The notes below the pieces were generated by a model that saw only the letters and a list, made by a program, of their open reading frames with translations, made no database searches and was not told the DNA's origin. This document shows, piece after piece, positions 12,835 through 24,277 of a stretch of DNA of 64,000 nucleotides. The stretch's first letter is position 1; each line of letters opens with the position of its first letter. Source of the stretch: Strongylocentrotus purpuratus (lineage: Eukaryota > Echinodermata > Echinoidea > Camarodonta > Strongylocentrotidae); the NCBI RefSeq assembly GCF_000002235.5, contig NW_022145611.1:22047298-22111297 (forward strand). The letters are read 5' to 3'. A program made the position numbers and the translations under genes.

Positions 12835-15151
12835 TTTTCCCTTTCTCTATCATTCTTTCTCTAGACTTAGCCTTTGTCATGTCTGTCTCTACAATTTTGT
12901 ATCATACTTTCATCTGTTACGCCATCTTTATGTCATTCCTGATCCACTATTTTCATAATGATATTGTATATCATTTTTTACTCCTTGTCAGCAAGAAAAA
13001 AAAAGTCCCTCATTTTTCTTTCTCCTTGTAATTCAGATACATTAATGCTTTACACATGTACATGTACTTGATAATGATTCACAGTCATCGCATGCCTGTC
13101 ATCAATCACCAAGTATTATTTCAGCCTAGCCACTGCTAAACCAGGATTAATTTGCCAAAGATATACAGCAAGGAAACTATTTTTTGACTGCTGTCTAGTA
13201 ATTCAATCCATGTGATGCTACATTATGGTGCAGGTATTAAATTAGATTGACACGACTCTCATTAATAAGTCTCCAGGTTTTGATGAAATTATTGTAGGAT
13301 GATACAAATATGATCATTATGATGTAGTGATATATGGTATACCATTCCCAGAAAACTGCTTATTTTTCATTTACATTAATTTTATACTTTGCTTCATCAG
13401 TGGATATTTTCTATCGTCCGAAATTGATAAGTATGATGATAAGTATGATGAGAGTCAATGAACAGGTCTGTAGCTTGGCAATGAGTGAATTGACAAATGA
13501 GACCATTAGTGGGTCCTTCTTACAGGCCTGTAAACACCACCATTCATTGTAGCCCATCAAGACGCTTAATTGTCTCTCAACCTTCACCCGTTTCCCTCAG
13601 CCTTCAACGTTTGTAAACAGTTTGGCTTGCTTCAATTAATATCTAGAGTACGGACTTCCTTGTGTTTGATGTAGGGACATCCATCATGAGTAGAGGACTC
13701 CATTTGCTTTCTTCTTCATGTTCGTGCAATGTCTTGTCCTTCCCTTCAATGCAAAGTTGCGCTGAGAATTAAACCTAATTAATCATGATGATTATATGGA
13801 GTATGGCCAGAAGTATGAAAATATGTTACATTTTAGTTACATGAACAGACAATGTCCTTGATGTACTGTTTGAATTTTGATTAAATTTGGATAACAGAAA
13901 CAAGTTGTAAATCAATATTAAAGGAATTGAATATTACAGAACCAGAATGTGATATAGAGGACTAAGCAATCTAAAAGAGTTCGATTAGTAGTTAAAAATA
14001 AACATTTTTTTCAATGATATCTCATATAAGCGTACATTTCAAGCCTATTTGATTCTTAATTGTATTTAAGAACTGTGTAAATGACATTTTCAGTAAGGCT
14101 GTGGTATTGTCTAATATTTATGTCATTAATCATCTTGGAATACTAGAGAGAAATGCACAATTCATTAAAATTCTACATGTTTAACAGGGGTTAAGGAATC
14201 TTAAGACGAATAAGAAGAAGACTGAATGTATTCCTTCCTGGCAGACTTTGAAGTTCTTGAGAGCACTCTCACAGACAAGATATATTTGTTTGGTTTGTTT
14301 GCAATTACCTGAAGATGTTCGACCGATATATCACTGTCATTTCCGCAGACTAGATGAACAAGCTTTGTCACTTTAAATGGGGCATCGTTCTGTGCTAGTT
14401 ATCTCTCTCCAGCTTTTTTCCCCTCTCGTCCTCTGATTGCCAATGCATCTTTCATGCATGCAACCTCACCCCCTTACCCCCTCTATTTAGCCATAACAAG
14501 CAAGAGTAAAAACCAACCTTTAGTTTCGATGAGATACTAATGCAGAGGAATTCCACAAAACACTTTCTACCTTGCTCAATAACCGTCCCTAACTCAAACT
14601 GCAACTGTTTCCGTGCACGCTTGCCTAATTTCGCCGCTTTGTACCGATTACGATAGAAAGTAACTTGAAATAAAACCAATATAACGTCTTTGATTCAGCC
14701 TTTGATGTTGGCGATCGGCTTCTCACGTGGAGCAGGGCAGACGTTTGTCTCCTCTAGTTTCAGATGCTGTGGCAATGTTGTTTTGATTCAATTTCTCACT
14801 AAGGACATGGCTACCTTACTTTGTGGAAATGTTACACCCCTCTTGTCTCTTCAGTACCTCTCTCTTTCATGATTACAACCCCCTTTCTCTTGCCCTCTTT
14901 CCCTATGTCTTCCTGTTCTACAGTGCAGAGGGAATGGTACAGGAGACTGCTAAGGTTACAATGAATGTTGCACATGAAATCTAGGCTTTGACAGAAACGA
15001 GTACGTATAGAGAGGGGAAAGAGAAAACATGAATGAAATGGAAGGCAAGGAGAGAGAGATAGATATATGTTTTATGTTAATGTGTTTGCACCCTTCCCTT
15101 TTCCAAAAAATATATTGACACTCATCTGTTGATCTCATCGTAAATATATCA

Positions 15152-15157
15152 CTTGAG
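15152..15157. repeat. Left target-site duplication of the foldback element
   Basis: CTTGAG directly before the terminal TATGGTGG. It pairs with CTTGAG at 17057-17062 directly after CCACCATA. Confidence 0.8.
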
Positions 15158-15418
15158 TATGGTGGCCCTGAAGGGACATCGCGAATAGACTAAATCGTGA
15201 AAAATATGCGATAAAATTCACGATATCGTCAATTTTATCGCATATTTTTCACGAAGAAATTCACGAAATTGACGATATCGTGAACTTTATCGTGAACTTT
15301 TCACGATGAAATTGACGATATCGTGAATTTTATCGTGAAAAGTTCACGATATAAAGTTCACGATATCGTCAATTTTATCGTGTACTCTATCGTGTACTCT
15401 CCTGACGGGCGCTTCGTA
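15158..15418 (+). repeat. Foldback element, left outer arm
   Basis: Outer domain of the left terminal inverted repeat, made of repeated ACGATATCGT, AAATTCACGA and TTTTATCGTG modules that are themselves palindromic. It ends with two GTGTACTCTATC-type units before CTCCTGACGGGCGCTTCG. Apart from the number of those 12-bp units, its reverse complement equals the right arm by eye. Confidence 0.92.
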
Positions 15419-15429
15419 AACAAAACCAG

Positions 15430-15732
15430 CCCTAGCTGGGGGAGACAGAGAGAAGGAAAAAAGGGAAAGGGAAAGAGAAGATAAAAGGAAAGAAAGAATA
15501 ATAAGAAGAAAAGAGGGAAACGGGGGGGGGGGGGGGGGGGGGCGAAGGGCTCTTGCCTCCTCCTCACTCCCCCCCCCCCCTCCCCGCCAAAAAATAAATC
15601 AGAGAGAGAAAGAGAGAAGGGAAAGGGAAAGGGAAAGAGAAGATAAAAGGAAAGAAAGAAGAGGAAGAAGGAAAGAGGGAAACGGGGGCAGGGCGAAAGG
15701 CTTTTACCTCCCCCCCCCCCCGCCAAAAAAAT

Positions 15733-15769
<37 letters not shown>

Positions 15770-16760
15770 GAAAGGGAAAGAAAGAAGAGGAATAAGAAGG
15801 AAAGAGGGAAACGGGGGAAGGGCGAAGGGCTCTTGCCTCAACCCTCCCCACCCCCGCCAAAAATAAATAAGAGAAAGAAGGGAAAGGGAAAGAAAATATA
15901 AAAGGAAAGAAAGAAGAGGAATAAGAAGGAAAGAGGGAAACGGGGGAAGGGCGAAGGGCTCTTGCCTCAACCCTCCCCACCCCCCGCCAAAAAAATAAAT
16001 AAGAGATAGAGAGAGAAGGGAAAGGGAAAGGGAAAGATAAGATAAAAGGAAAGAAAGAAGAGGAAGAAGAAGAAGAAAAGAGGGAAACGGGGGCGAAGGG
16101 CTCTTGCATCCTCCCCCCAAAAAATAAATAAGAGAGAGAGAGAGAGAGAAGGGAAAGGGAAAGAGAATAAAAAAGGAAAGAAAGAAGAAGAAGACGGAAA
16201 GAGGGAAACGGGGGAAGGGCGAAAGGCTCTTACCTCCCCCTCCCCCCTCCCGCCATAAAGGGAAAGAGAAGGGAGAGGGAAAGAAAATATAAAAGGAAAG
16301 AAAAAAGAGGAAAAAGAATAAGAAAAGAGAGAAACAGGGGCGAAGAGCTCTTGCCTCCTTTCTTTTCTTTCTTTTCCTTTCTTTCCTATTCTCCCTCTTT
16401 TTCGTTTTTCTCTTTCTTTCTTCTCTTTCCCTTTCCTTCTCTCTCTCTTATTTATTTTTTGGCGGGGGGCGGGGGGACGAGGCAAAAGCCCTTTGCCCCC
16501 GTTTCCCTCTTTTCTTCTTCTTCCTCTTCTTTCTTTCCTGTTATCTTCTCTTTCCCTTTCCCTTTCCCTTCTCTCTCTCTCTCTGATTTATTTTTTGGCG
16601 GGGAGGGGGGGGGGGGGGGAGTGAGGAGGAGGCAAGAGCCCTTCGCCCCCCCCCCCGTTTCCCTCTTTTCTTCTTATTATTCTTTCTTTCCTTTTATCTT
16701 CTCTTTCCCTTTCCCTTTTTTCCTTCTCTCTGTCTCCCCCAGCTAGGGCTGGTTTTGTTT
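15430..16760. repeat. Internal purine/pyrimidine satellite of the foldback element
   Basis: Units of about 120-150 bp, each with AGGGAAACGGGGG, GGGCGAAGGGCTCTTGCCTC, CCGCCAAAAAATAAATAAG and a GA/GGGAAA tract. Seven are in one orientation (core motif near 15541, 15692, 15820, 15948, 16095, 16218 and 16340). Two are in the opposite orientation (near 16481 and 16630), with the strand switch at about 16350-16360. Long Ser/Phe/Pro- and Lys/Arg-rich ORFs up to 181 codons arise from it on both strands and are not proteins. Confidence 0.85.
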
Positions 16761-16763
16761 ACG

Positions 16764-17056
16764 AAGCGCCCGTCAGGAGAGTACACGATAGAGTACACGA
16801 TAGAGTACACGATAGAGTACACGATAGAGTACACGATAAAATTGACGATATCGTGAACTTTATATCGTGAACTTTTCACGATAAAATTCACGATATCGTC
16901 AATTTCATCGTGAAAAGTTCACGATAAAGTTCACGATATCGTCAATTTCGTGAATTTCTTCGTGAAAAATATGCGATAAAATTGACGATATCGTGAATTT
17001 TATCGCATATTTTTCACGATTTAGTCTATTCGCGATGTCCCTTCAGGGCCACCATA
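16764..17056 (-). repeat. Foldback element, right outer arm
   Basis: Inverted counterpart of the left outer arm, running inward from the terminal CCACCATA. Its inner edge carries about five tandem 12-bp units (GAGTACACGATA, about 16780-16840) against two in the left arm. That is the main difference between the arms. Confidence 0.92.
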
Positions 17057-17062
17057 CTTGAG
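17057..17062. repeat. Right target-site duplication of the foldback element
   Basis: CTTGAG following the element's last base. The exact length is ambiguous (6 bp perfect; 7 bp if one terminal A is counted as target; 8 bp with one mismatch). Confidence 0.8.
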
Positions 17063-20000
17063 GGATACTCTAGCTGCAATGGTGTAGGAGGGGTCCAACC
17101 ATTGAAAGGCACTGAGGAGGAGGAGGAGGAGGCCAGGGAAAGGGGCTGGGGGGGGGGGGGGTAACTGGTCTTTAATAAGGTATCTGATTAGGGGGTGCAG
17201 GAGGCAGAGGTTCTATCATCTTATTTTCTTGTTCCTTCCCATCTCATCCCATGTCATCCAATCTTCTTTTTCCCAGTCATTTGATTTTGGGCATGTGCCC
17301 CCACCCCCTCGTAGCTATGCCACTGTCTACCTATACCATGCAATCTGGTATAGATGAGTCCCATGGGATAATACATTACGAGTATCAAGAAGGGCAGCTT
17401 TAAACATACCAAATGGCCTTATTAAGAAAATGACTGCATTGGGACTAGCAAGCTCTATACCAATTATGAATTATGGCTCTACATTTATCAAACCAAAGAC
17501 CTCCAAGAAAAAGCTGAATGTTCTGATGAAAGTCATGGCACAAAAGATGAATTTAATATTTATGCTATTTTATTTCCAAAATATAAGCAGTTACTCCATG
17601 TTTCAAGTTGTCTGATTTTTCACACTTTGACATTCCAATATAAATATAAATGTCAAATGAACTGATGCCAATGTTGCTAACCTCAACTATCCTTGTCCTC
17701 ATTTTCAATTCCAGAAGTTAACCTCTAAACTGATCATTAGTAGATGAGCATTTTTATCTGCTTAGGTAAAGAAACCAAATCCTTTATGCTAGCACATCTA
17801 TCTCCTGTCAAGTATTTGTTCACCTCATAATGAGTCTGTTCTATCATTCTCTGCAGTATACAGTGATACCATTCCAATAACATTTTGTAATGAAATCTCT
17901 TGAGACATCTGAAAGGAGCAATAGCTGAACATGGATCCTTGATGTAGGAAAGTTCAAGAGTATAAACCAACTTGACTTTGTTGAGACATCAATAATCCTT
18001 ATTGCACCAAAAAAGCTTTTCCTGTAGTCATTTTTTTAAAAACAATTGACAAATTTGACAAGGCTATTTTCCTTGTCATGATTTGTTTTGATAAGAGTTG
18101 TCTACCTTTCAGGAATGAATGATAATTATCTTGTTGTTAATGAGTTTGATATCAGATAGCAGTGTTAGCTTACATCATCATCAAGGTGCTTCTCTGTGAT
18201 GGCCTCGTGCCCTTTCCTCTCAAGAAAGAGCTACATTTAAGACTTACTACAGGTTGGATATGCCATGATAGGAAGTCTTTTTTTTCTGGAAAAGAATAAA
18301 AATGATAATTTCAGTGAAGTATCAAGTACGTATTGGTTTATTTCTATTGGAAGAAATACGGTTAGCTTTTCATATTGTTTCTAAAGTATCTTCATTTTCT
18401 TCTGTCGAGTTAAGAGAGTGCGGGGGAACGACTCATGATGCGAGAGATTGCTGGATATATGCAGCCTTTCATGCACTATTAACTTCATTCTTTTATGCTG
18501 GAAACCTTTTTAACCTGCCTATTTAAACAAGTCAACCGCAATTATCTTGCAGGAAATGAGGTAACAGTATCTTTTATTTATCTGACTATTGAATACTGGA
18601 TATGTGCATTGTTTGAAACCACATTAATAGCTAATAATAACTCCTTAGTAATGGGTTAATGTTTGTACCTTGAAAGGTACATATAATTTAGATTCATTTC
18701 ATATTTGTATTTGTAAAGCAATTACACTAATGATTCTCTGCGGAACAATATCATTTATTTCCAGCTGAATATTCCTCTCACCGAATACTTGTTTTTATGC
18801 TTGTGTATCATTAGCACAATAATAATAATAGTCCATTCTTGTAAAGCGCATAACACATTATGATAAATATGATGTATTTGTACTGCAATTACACTAATGA
18901 TTCTCTGTGGAACAATATCATTTATTTCAAACTGAATATTAATTGCTCTCACTGAATACATGTTTTTATGCTTGTGTATCGTTGGCACAATCAAAGATCT
19001 ATAGTTGAAAACCTGTTGCTCAACAACTTTATATATAGAGGCCTTCACATAAATGCATGCCCACCTGTCTATCTATTCTATTGTGGTGTGAGACTTTACA
19101 AGTCACATTGCAGCTTTCCCACCAATTCACACAAGTTTATGTACATTCCTTTTAAGAATTAATACTGAAATAAAACTCAGGACTGGAAAGGGTAAATGAT
19201 CTCTTATGCCTAATCAGAGATGCAAACCTATAGTGAAATACTTTGTGGCTGATGCACCAATTATTAGTGAAAGCACTTCCTCTCCTCTCTGTTGTTCAAT
19301 TCCATTAGGCTTCAAGAGTCAATTTAAACTTGGATTCTTAGTGCTAAGTCAACTTTCAATCCTGAATAGAGGATTGAGTCAGTGAGTGGTTGTATGAAAC
19401 ACCTTCATTTGTCTAGTGACAGTGTGTTTATATGACAAGACAGCTCTCTTTGCATATCCTTGGTTTTAAGCTTCATCATTCGTAGTTAGCATAGTGTGAC
19501 AGTCACAGTGAATAATTTGAGCTGTGTTAACTTTAACACACAAACGGCGACAAAACAGAAGGATATTGAAGAGCAAAACTAAATGGTATGCTTTATTGTG
19601 AATTATGATTATTCCTTGGAACATTTCTCATTCTCATTTGATAAATTATATTGATTATGTAGTGAGTTATATTGTGTTTTAAAGAAGTAGCAGATATATC
19701 AATTGTATTTATGTGCTTTGTTTGTTGATTTCAAAAGTCCTACCCCATATACAAATTTTGTGTCCCCCCTCCCTCCCCCCCCCCACAAAGAGAATTGTAT
19801 CTTTGCTGAAGAACATGTATTTTCATATCCAGATCATTGATCGGAAACATTATTGATTACTGGATTTGCACATATATTCTTCCATCACATCTCATAAGAT
19901 GTGCCCCATTTCAATTTTCATTGAACGAAAAAGGTGAATGTTTCCGTCAAAATGTAATATTGTGCATTGGCAATATGAAAGAGATGAGGAGGAAAAAGGA

Positions 20001-23000
20001 AAACGAATGAAATAATGAAAGAGAAAGTAGAAGCAATGGGAGGCTTAATCAATACATCATCGGCTGATGAAGAAGAGATTTCATAATGACAGTAGAATAT
20101 GATTGAGTTTCTGCATGTGACCTCAATATATTGGTGTACTTTTAGAAGTATTGATAAATCTTTATGTAGTGCCCCCGAATGATGGCTGCATCCTTGGAAT
20201 ATGTAATCCCATCTTCGATCAATAATTCTGAAATATTGGTTTTGGCTTGTATGAAGAACATCATTTCATCATCAATACCTGATGTCCCAAATTCATAAGA
20301 ATAATAACTTATATGTATGATTTGGATAAGAGAAGGCGACTTTTCAATGTGTCATGCAAGATGTAAATTAAATCATTGATAATTTCAAATCATGAAAATA
20401 CATTGTAGGCCAGTCTGGTTGGCTCTAATGAAGATATAGGCTAATTAAGAGTCACATATTATGCTCAAGCTAGTGTCAGCATCCTCTTTCAATCAAAACA
20501 GAAACTCGTTTTGATATTTTGTCAAATATTTTGAAAGGTGAAAGATTGTGGTTGTATTTGTATCATTTTAGTCATCATATGAACAACCATGTATAGGGGA
20601 AGCTTTCTGATATACCGTACAGTACATCTCTAAATGTCAAATTGTCAAAATGAGGATAAAAGGCATCAAAAGTAAACAGTTAATTAGCAGCAATTGCATC
20701 TTTCTGGCTCTTGTCTATTTTCTTGACCTTTCATGAGAACATATTAGACCTTCACAACTTACAATCATGTCTCCTTCTCTTTTCTATTGCATTTTTGACA
20801 GACATTCATTCCACTTTCATCACATTCATATCTACAACTAGCCAGATAAATTTTGTATTTCATTCATCAAAGAGATCACCATGGTTCATGTCTTCACTTG
20901 ATCTCTGTCAGAGTAAAGGTTTGCAAATCAATATTGCTCTCATCTCTGCATGTCAGACTGCATCTGGGAAAACTCAATGGAGTACAGCCTGTCTCAAAAA
21001 GAGGAATGAATGAAAAATTGTTTAAGAGTTAAGACCACTTCCATACAATTCTTATCTGTTGCCATTAAGTTATATATACCTATGACTCATCTATCAATTT
21101 GACCTTCAAATTAAGAATCCTGAAATTACTTTGGTTTATTTATTTCTAACAAATGGCACTTCTGCGCCATGTTTGTAGCTAACATTTAAAAAGCATCCGA
21201 TATTTGACAAAGAAATGTTCCCTTGGAAATGAAATAATCATATTTACAGTAGGAATAAACTATTCTAAAGAATTTTCCTATTTTTCTCTCAATGTAATCA
21301 CTTTCAACTATGAAAACTCAAGGATAGTAAATATTTGTTGCATCATGTTTTTTTAAAGAGGGATGACCTTCCTGGATGCGGTCAGTCAGTCAAGAATGAT
21401 GTGTTACTCCGAACAGACACCATCCCAATCAATACTGCCATATTACAAATAACACCATGCTTAATATGTCGCACAAACTCATCAATATTCCATCTTTTCA
21501 TATTTCAATGAAGACATGTAGGCCATTTTTCAATTATACATTGAGCGTTGCAACCAGGAATAGTATCGGTACTTCATTTTTCTCCTAAAAATTTGAGTCT
21601 GTCTACTGTAAACATTTTTTTCTCATGTTTTGACTACGGTAGGCACTTTGCACAGGAGAAAATCTATTTGAAAGTAGGGCTTACATGAAGGAAAATTTAA
21701 AGAAAGTTTTACAAAAATCTTTACCCTTTTCCTCAGGCTAATTGAATTGAATGGCTTCTGATAATGTTTAGTCTTTCCTAGATACAAGTCGGCCAACAGG
21801 TCAATCTTTTTTATTCCTGAAAATTGTGAAATGTAAAAAGCTGACATTTATAAGTTGAAGCTATTGCTATTTTCTGATCCCACTCTCGCAGCGAGGACTC
21901 TCTAAATTGAAGCAAATTAATTTGACTTGCAATATTGTTGAGGCTCAAAGAGGGATGAAAATATTTCCTAGATTGTTGAAATTAAATCAGGGTCTGATTA
22001 TCTTCCAACCATCACAGAAGTCACATGATGTAGTAGGGGAAAGAAACCTCATATCTTTCCCTTTTGTTGCATTCAATGTAGCAGTGTATTATTACATTCT
22101 GGTAAATTGAAAGATATTGGGTTCTCTCTTTTATCCTATTCATTATTGTTGATGAGAATGGTTTGAATAATCCTTTAATAGTTGGCAATTTATGACATTT
22201 CGTGCAGTTACTCTAGGTTGAGAAAATGGAAGTGCTTTTACTTTTAAGGTTTTGGGCATATAAAGTGGTACATGTGAAGAAGCATTTTACACTAAATTTT
22301 TATCAGTTGTAAGTGATTCTTTTCACGTATTTCAATAAATAATTTGCTGTTGTCAAAATTACGAACTAAATTGTGAAACAAGAGTTGATTGAAATGGATC
22401 AAAGAGAGCTGTGTTGTGGAGATTCCATCCAGCATATTTTTATAAAAAAACAGGAAGTTTTCAAAAGTAATTAGGACTTCAAACATTTAAGTCCTACATT
22501 TTATACCATTTCATCACGATTCACCAACAAGTTTGTCATCGAAACCCAGGGCAATATGGATAATGCAAATTGTGGTCTTCAGAGAGGCACAAAATCAATA
22601 GAAACCCCTTCACCAAACTCATCATCACAGGGATGATGTATATAAAGTATATTCATGGCATTGCCTGTGCCATTCAGGGCAATATCAGATGGGAGGAAAG
22701 GGCTAAAATCTTCATAAAAGTGGTTAAAAGTCAACTACACCTCTAGTTAACCAAACAGCCAGGTTTAGGTCAATATTGACGTGAGAGCTAGCTGGGCTGT
22801 GTTTGCTGATGGTCTCACAGCTTCCCATGGTGCAGTGACCACTAACAAAATATTGGAGTCTAAATGTTTGTAGTATCCTGGGCAGAAGCTCAATCTATAT
22901 CGTATAAACTCTGCTTTATTGTGGTCCAGAATCCTCTCATGGAAAGCATATATGATATACTAGTAGCATTGTCCTATTCACACTCCGCTGGTGTTGACTT

Positions 23001-23604
23001 TAATAAAACTTTTAATCCAGGGTATATTCTGAGGTAAGAAACTGGGGAACCGGTGATGTTTATATTGTGCCATGTATATAATGTAGGATTGTATCATGAG
23101 AACTAAATTCAAGCATTGGCTTTTCCGGTCTGTACAAATGATGGATGGGGGAAAAAAGGGTATTTCCTCAGCTTTTTTGAGAAATACAAAAAGGCAGGAT
23201 AAAGAGTAAAATGAAAGAATTGTAGAGAAATATATACAAAAAGGGTGCCATATTTGACCTAAATGCGGTGTGAAAAAATATATAACTGCAGTTAATCTTT
23301 CTTTCTCGCCCCCTTTTGTTTCCCTTTTTATTTTAAGAAAGAGATTGGTGATTGGATTGGAGAAAATTACACAAAGGGAGACAAAGAGTTTCTATAAACA
23401 ATATGCATACAATTTGAATATGTTAGTGAACTGGTCAATTTGAAGCTTATGATGTTGATTTCAAAACAAATCAAACTCAAATTACACAGCTTTATATCTG
23501 TCAACAAAAAAATGATTAAGCATTGTGGATTATGTACTCAGCCTCACTCTTTAAACATGCTCTTGTGCTCCATGTTTAAAAAACATAGTGTAGATAATGC
23601 AATA
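17063..23604. other. Intron stretch with small repeats
   Basis: A (GGA)n run at about 17112-17132 and a G run at 17148-17161 lie just outside the foldback element. A duplicated segment occurs at 18705-18991, and a C-rich homopolymer region at about 19763-19784. The remainder is AT-rich with no exon or element recognised. Confidence 0.55.
18705..18991. repeat. Spaced direct duplication flanking a SINE-tail fragment
   Basis: The segment starting TTGTA..GCAATTACACTAATGATT at about 18705 recurs at about 18872, offset about 167-171 bp. The copies share AGGAT-free text such as GGAACAATATCATTTATTT and TTTTTATGCTTGTGTATC. Between them (18820-18860) is AATAATAATAATAGTCCATTCTTGTAAAGCGC, broken here only by the first copy's end, which resembles the SINE-associated (AAT)n / AAAGCGC end. 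Confidence 0.8.
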
Positions 23605-24277
23605 AGTCCTAATAGTAGGCCTGTCTTCACTAGTTTGAGATTGCCAAATATCCCGCTATTTGAACTATCCCGATCGCAAACTATCCAGCTAATTTGCGTC
23701 TTCACCAGCCCAAAATTGCAATTAGCGGGATATTTGGCCGGGATTGTCATCCCAAGTTTGCAAAATATCCCACTATTTGGCAAAATATCCAGCTATTTGT
23801 CCTGTGCGTCCTCACCAAACCGAAGACTGGCACTATGCACTAGGGCCAAATAAAAAAAAAAAAACATGTTTAGCGTCCTGTTTTTTTTAAAAATAGGAAG
23901 AAGGAGGCCCTTTTTTTTTTCCCCTTTCAAAATGGCCACTCAAAATAGCCGCTCGGTATATTTTCCCTGACAGTCGGGCTATTTTTCAAGATGGCCGCCG
24001 ACTTTTTTTAAAATATTTTTTTAAAATCAGAAATAGATCCATTTTAGCAGTGTTTTTCATAGGAAGCGGGCGGGGACGCTAAACATGTATATTTTTTTTA
24101 ATGGCCTAACGCATGAGCAAAATATCTTGAGCTAATTTCTCAAGGTCGAGTTTCAAGTTTTGAGGTCGAATCTCGAGCTGATGAAGACACAATTTGTAAC
24201 TTCAGGATTATTTCCCAAATCAGAAATAGCGGGCTATTTGGCAATCTCGAGATGATGAAGACGCAACCAGTCCTAAT
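23605..24277. mobile_element. Inverted-repeat DNA element (outer), with a nested element inside
   Basis: Outer inverted repeats: GAGATTGCCAAATATCCCGC near 23636 pairs with GCGGGCTATTTGGCAATCTC near 24232, and GTCTTCAC at 23623 pairs with GATGAAGACGC at 24254. A 9-bp direct repeat AGTCCTAAT flanks the element (23605-23613 and 24269-24277), though 4 bases separate it from the best left terminus. Internal repeats of AAATATCC-GCTATTTG type and CTCAAGGTCGAG-like motifs occur in both halves. A 9-bp duplication with imperfect terminal repeats is compatible with a Mutator-like non-autonomous element, but no transposase is present and the class is inference. A 137-codon ORF starting at 23440 runs into it and is not credible. 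Confidence 0.68.
23841..24109. mobile_element. Inner MITE-like element nested in the 23.6-kb element
   Basis: Begins TAGGGCCAAATAAAA then CATGTTTAGCGTCC, and ends GGACGCTAAACATG then TTTTTTTTAATGGCCTA. The two ends are inverted copies of about 36 bp, each bounded by TA, as for Tc1/mariner-type MITEs (class inferred). The middle contains TTCCCTGACAGTCGGGCTAT and CAAGATGGCCGCCG, which recur in the copy downstream of exon A. It sits inside the arms of the outer element, so it inserted later or forms part of a composite. Confidence 0.7.

Larger units (their letters stand above)
9421..15151. other. Intron stretch with homopolymer and CT repeats
   Basis: No gene recognised. It holds a small 15-bp tandem duplication near 9716-9745, a 21-G run at 10508-10528, a 9-bp CT satellite at 11366-11509 and a compound CT/GT tract at 12717-12834. 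An 87-codon ORF at 11737-12000 has mixed composition but no splice sites or family match that I can defend. Confidence 0.55.
15158..17056. mobile_element. Foldback transposon (TU-like), non-autonomous
   Basis: A 1.9-kb element whose ends are near-perfect inverted copies. It starts TATGGTGGCCCTGAAGGGAC at 15158 and ends with the exact reverse complement at 17056. CTTGAG lies on both flanks (15152-15157 and 17057-17062). The duplication can also be read as 7 bp, ACTTGAG, or as 8 bp with one mismatch. Each arm has an outer domain of about 260-300 bp built from short self-complementary modules (ACGATATCGT, TCGTGAA), then a shared CCAGCCCTAGCTGGGGGAGA segment, then purine-rich repeats. The arms match over roughly 530 bp on the left and 700 bp on the right. 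No transposase is encoded, so movement would depend on an enzyme in trans. Long-armed elements with repeat-built outer domains are known in sea urchins as TU foldback elements; membership is inferred from architecture. The arms' near-identity suggests recent insertion or arm homogenisation. Confidence 0.9.

Noticed and set aside
12624..13031. 135-codon + ORF with Ser/Leu/Cys/Val repeats
   Set aside because: Driven by the compound CT/GT repeat; three frames are open over the same tract.
15358..16746. Several long ORFs (up to 181 codons) on both strands rich in Ser/Phe/Pro/Gly or Lys/Arg
   Set aside because: They lie wholly in the satellite core of the foldback element and repeat with its period; composition comes from GA, G and GGGAAA tracts.
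23440..23853. 137-codon + ORF
   Set aside because: More than half is inside the inverted-repeat element and no splice or family support exists.
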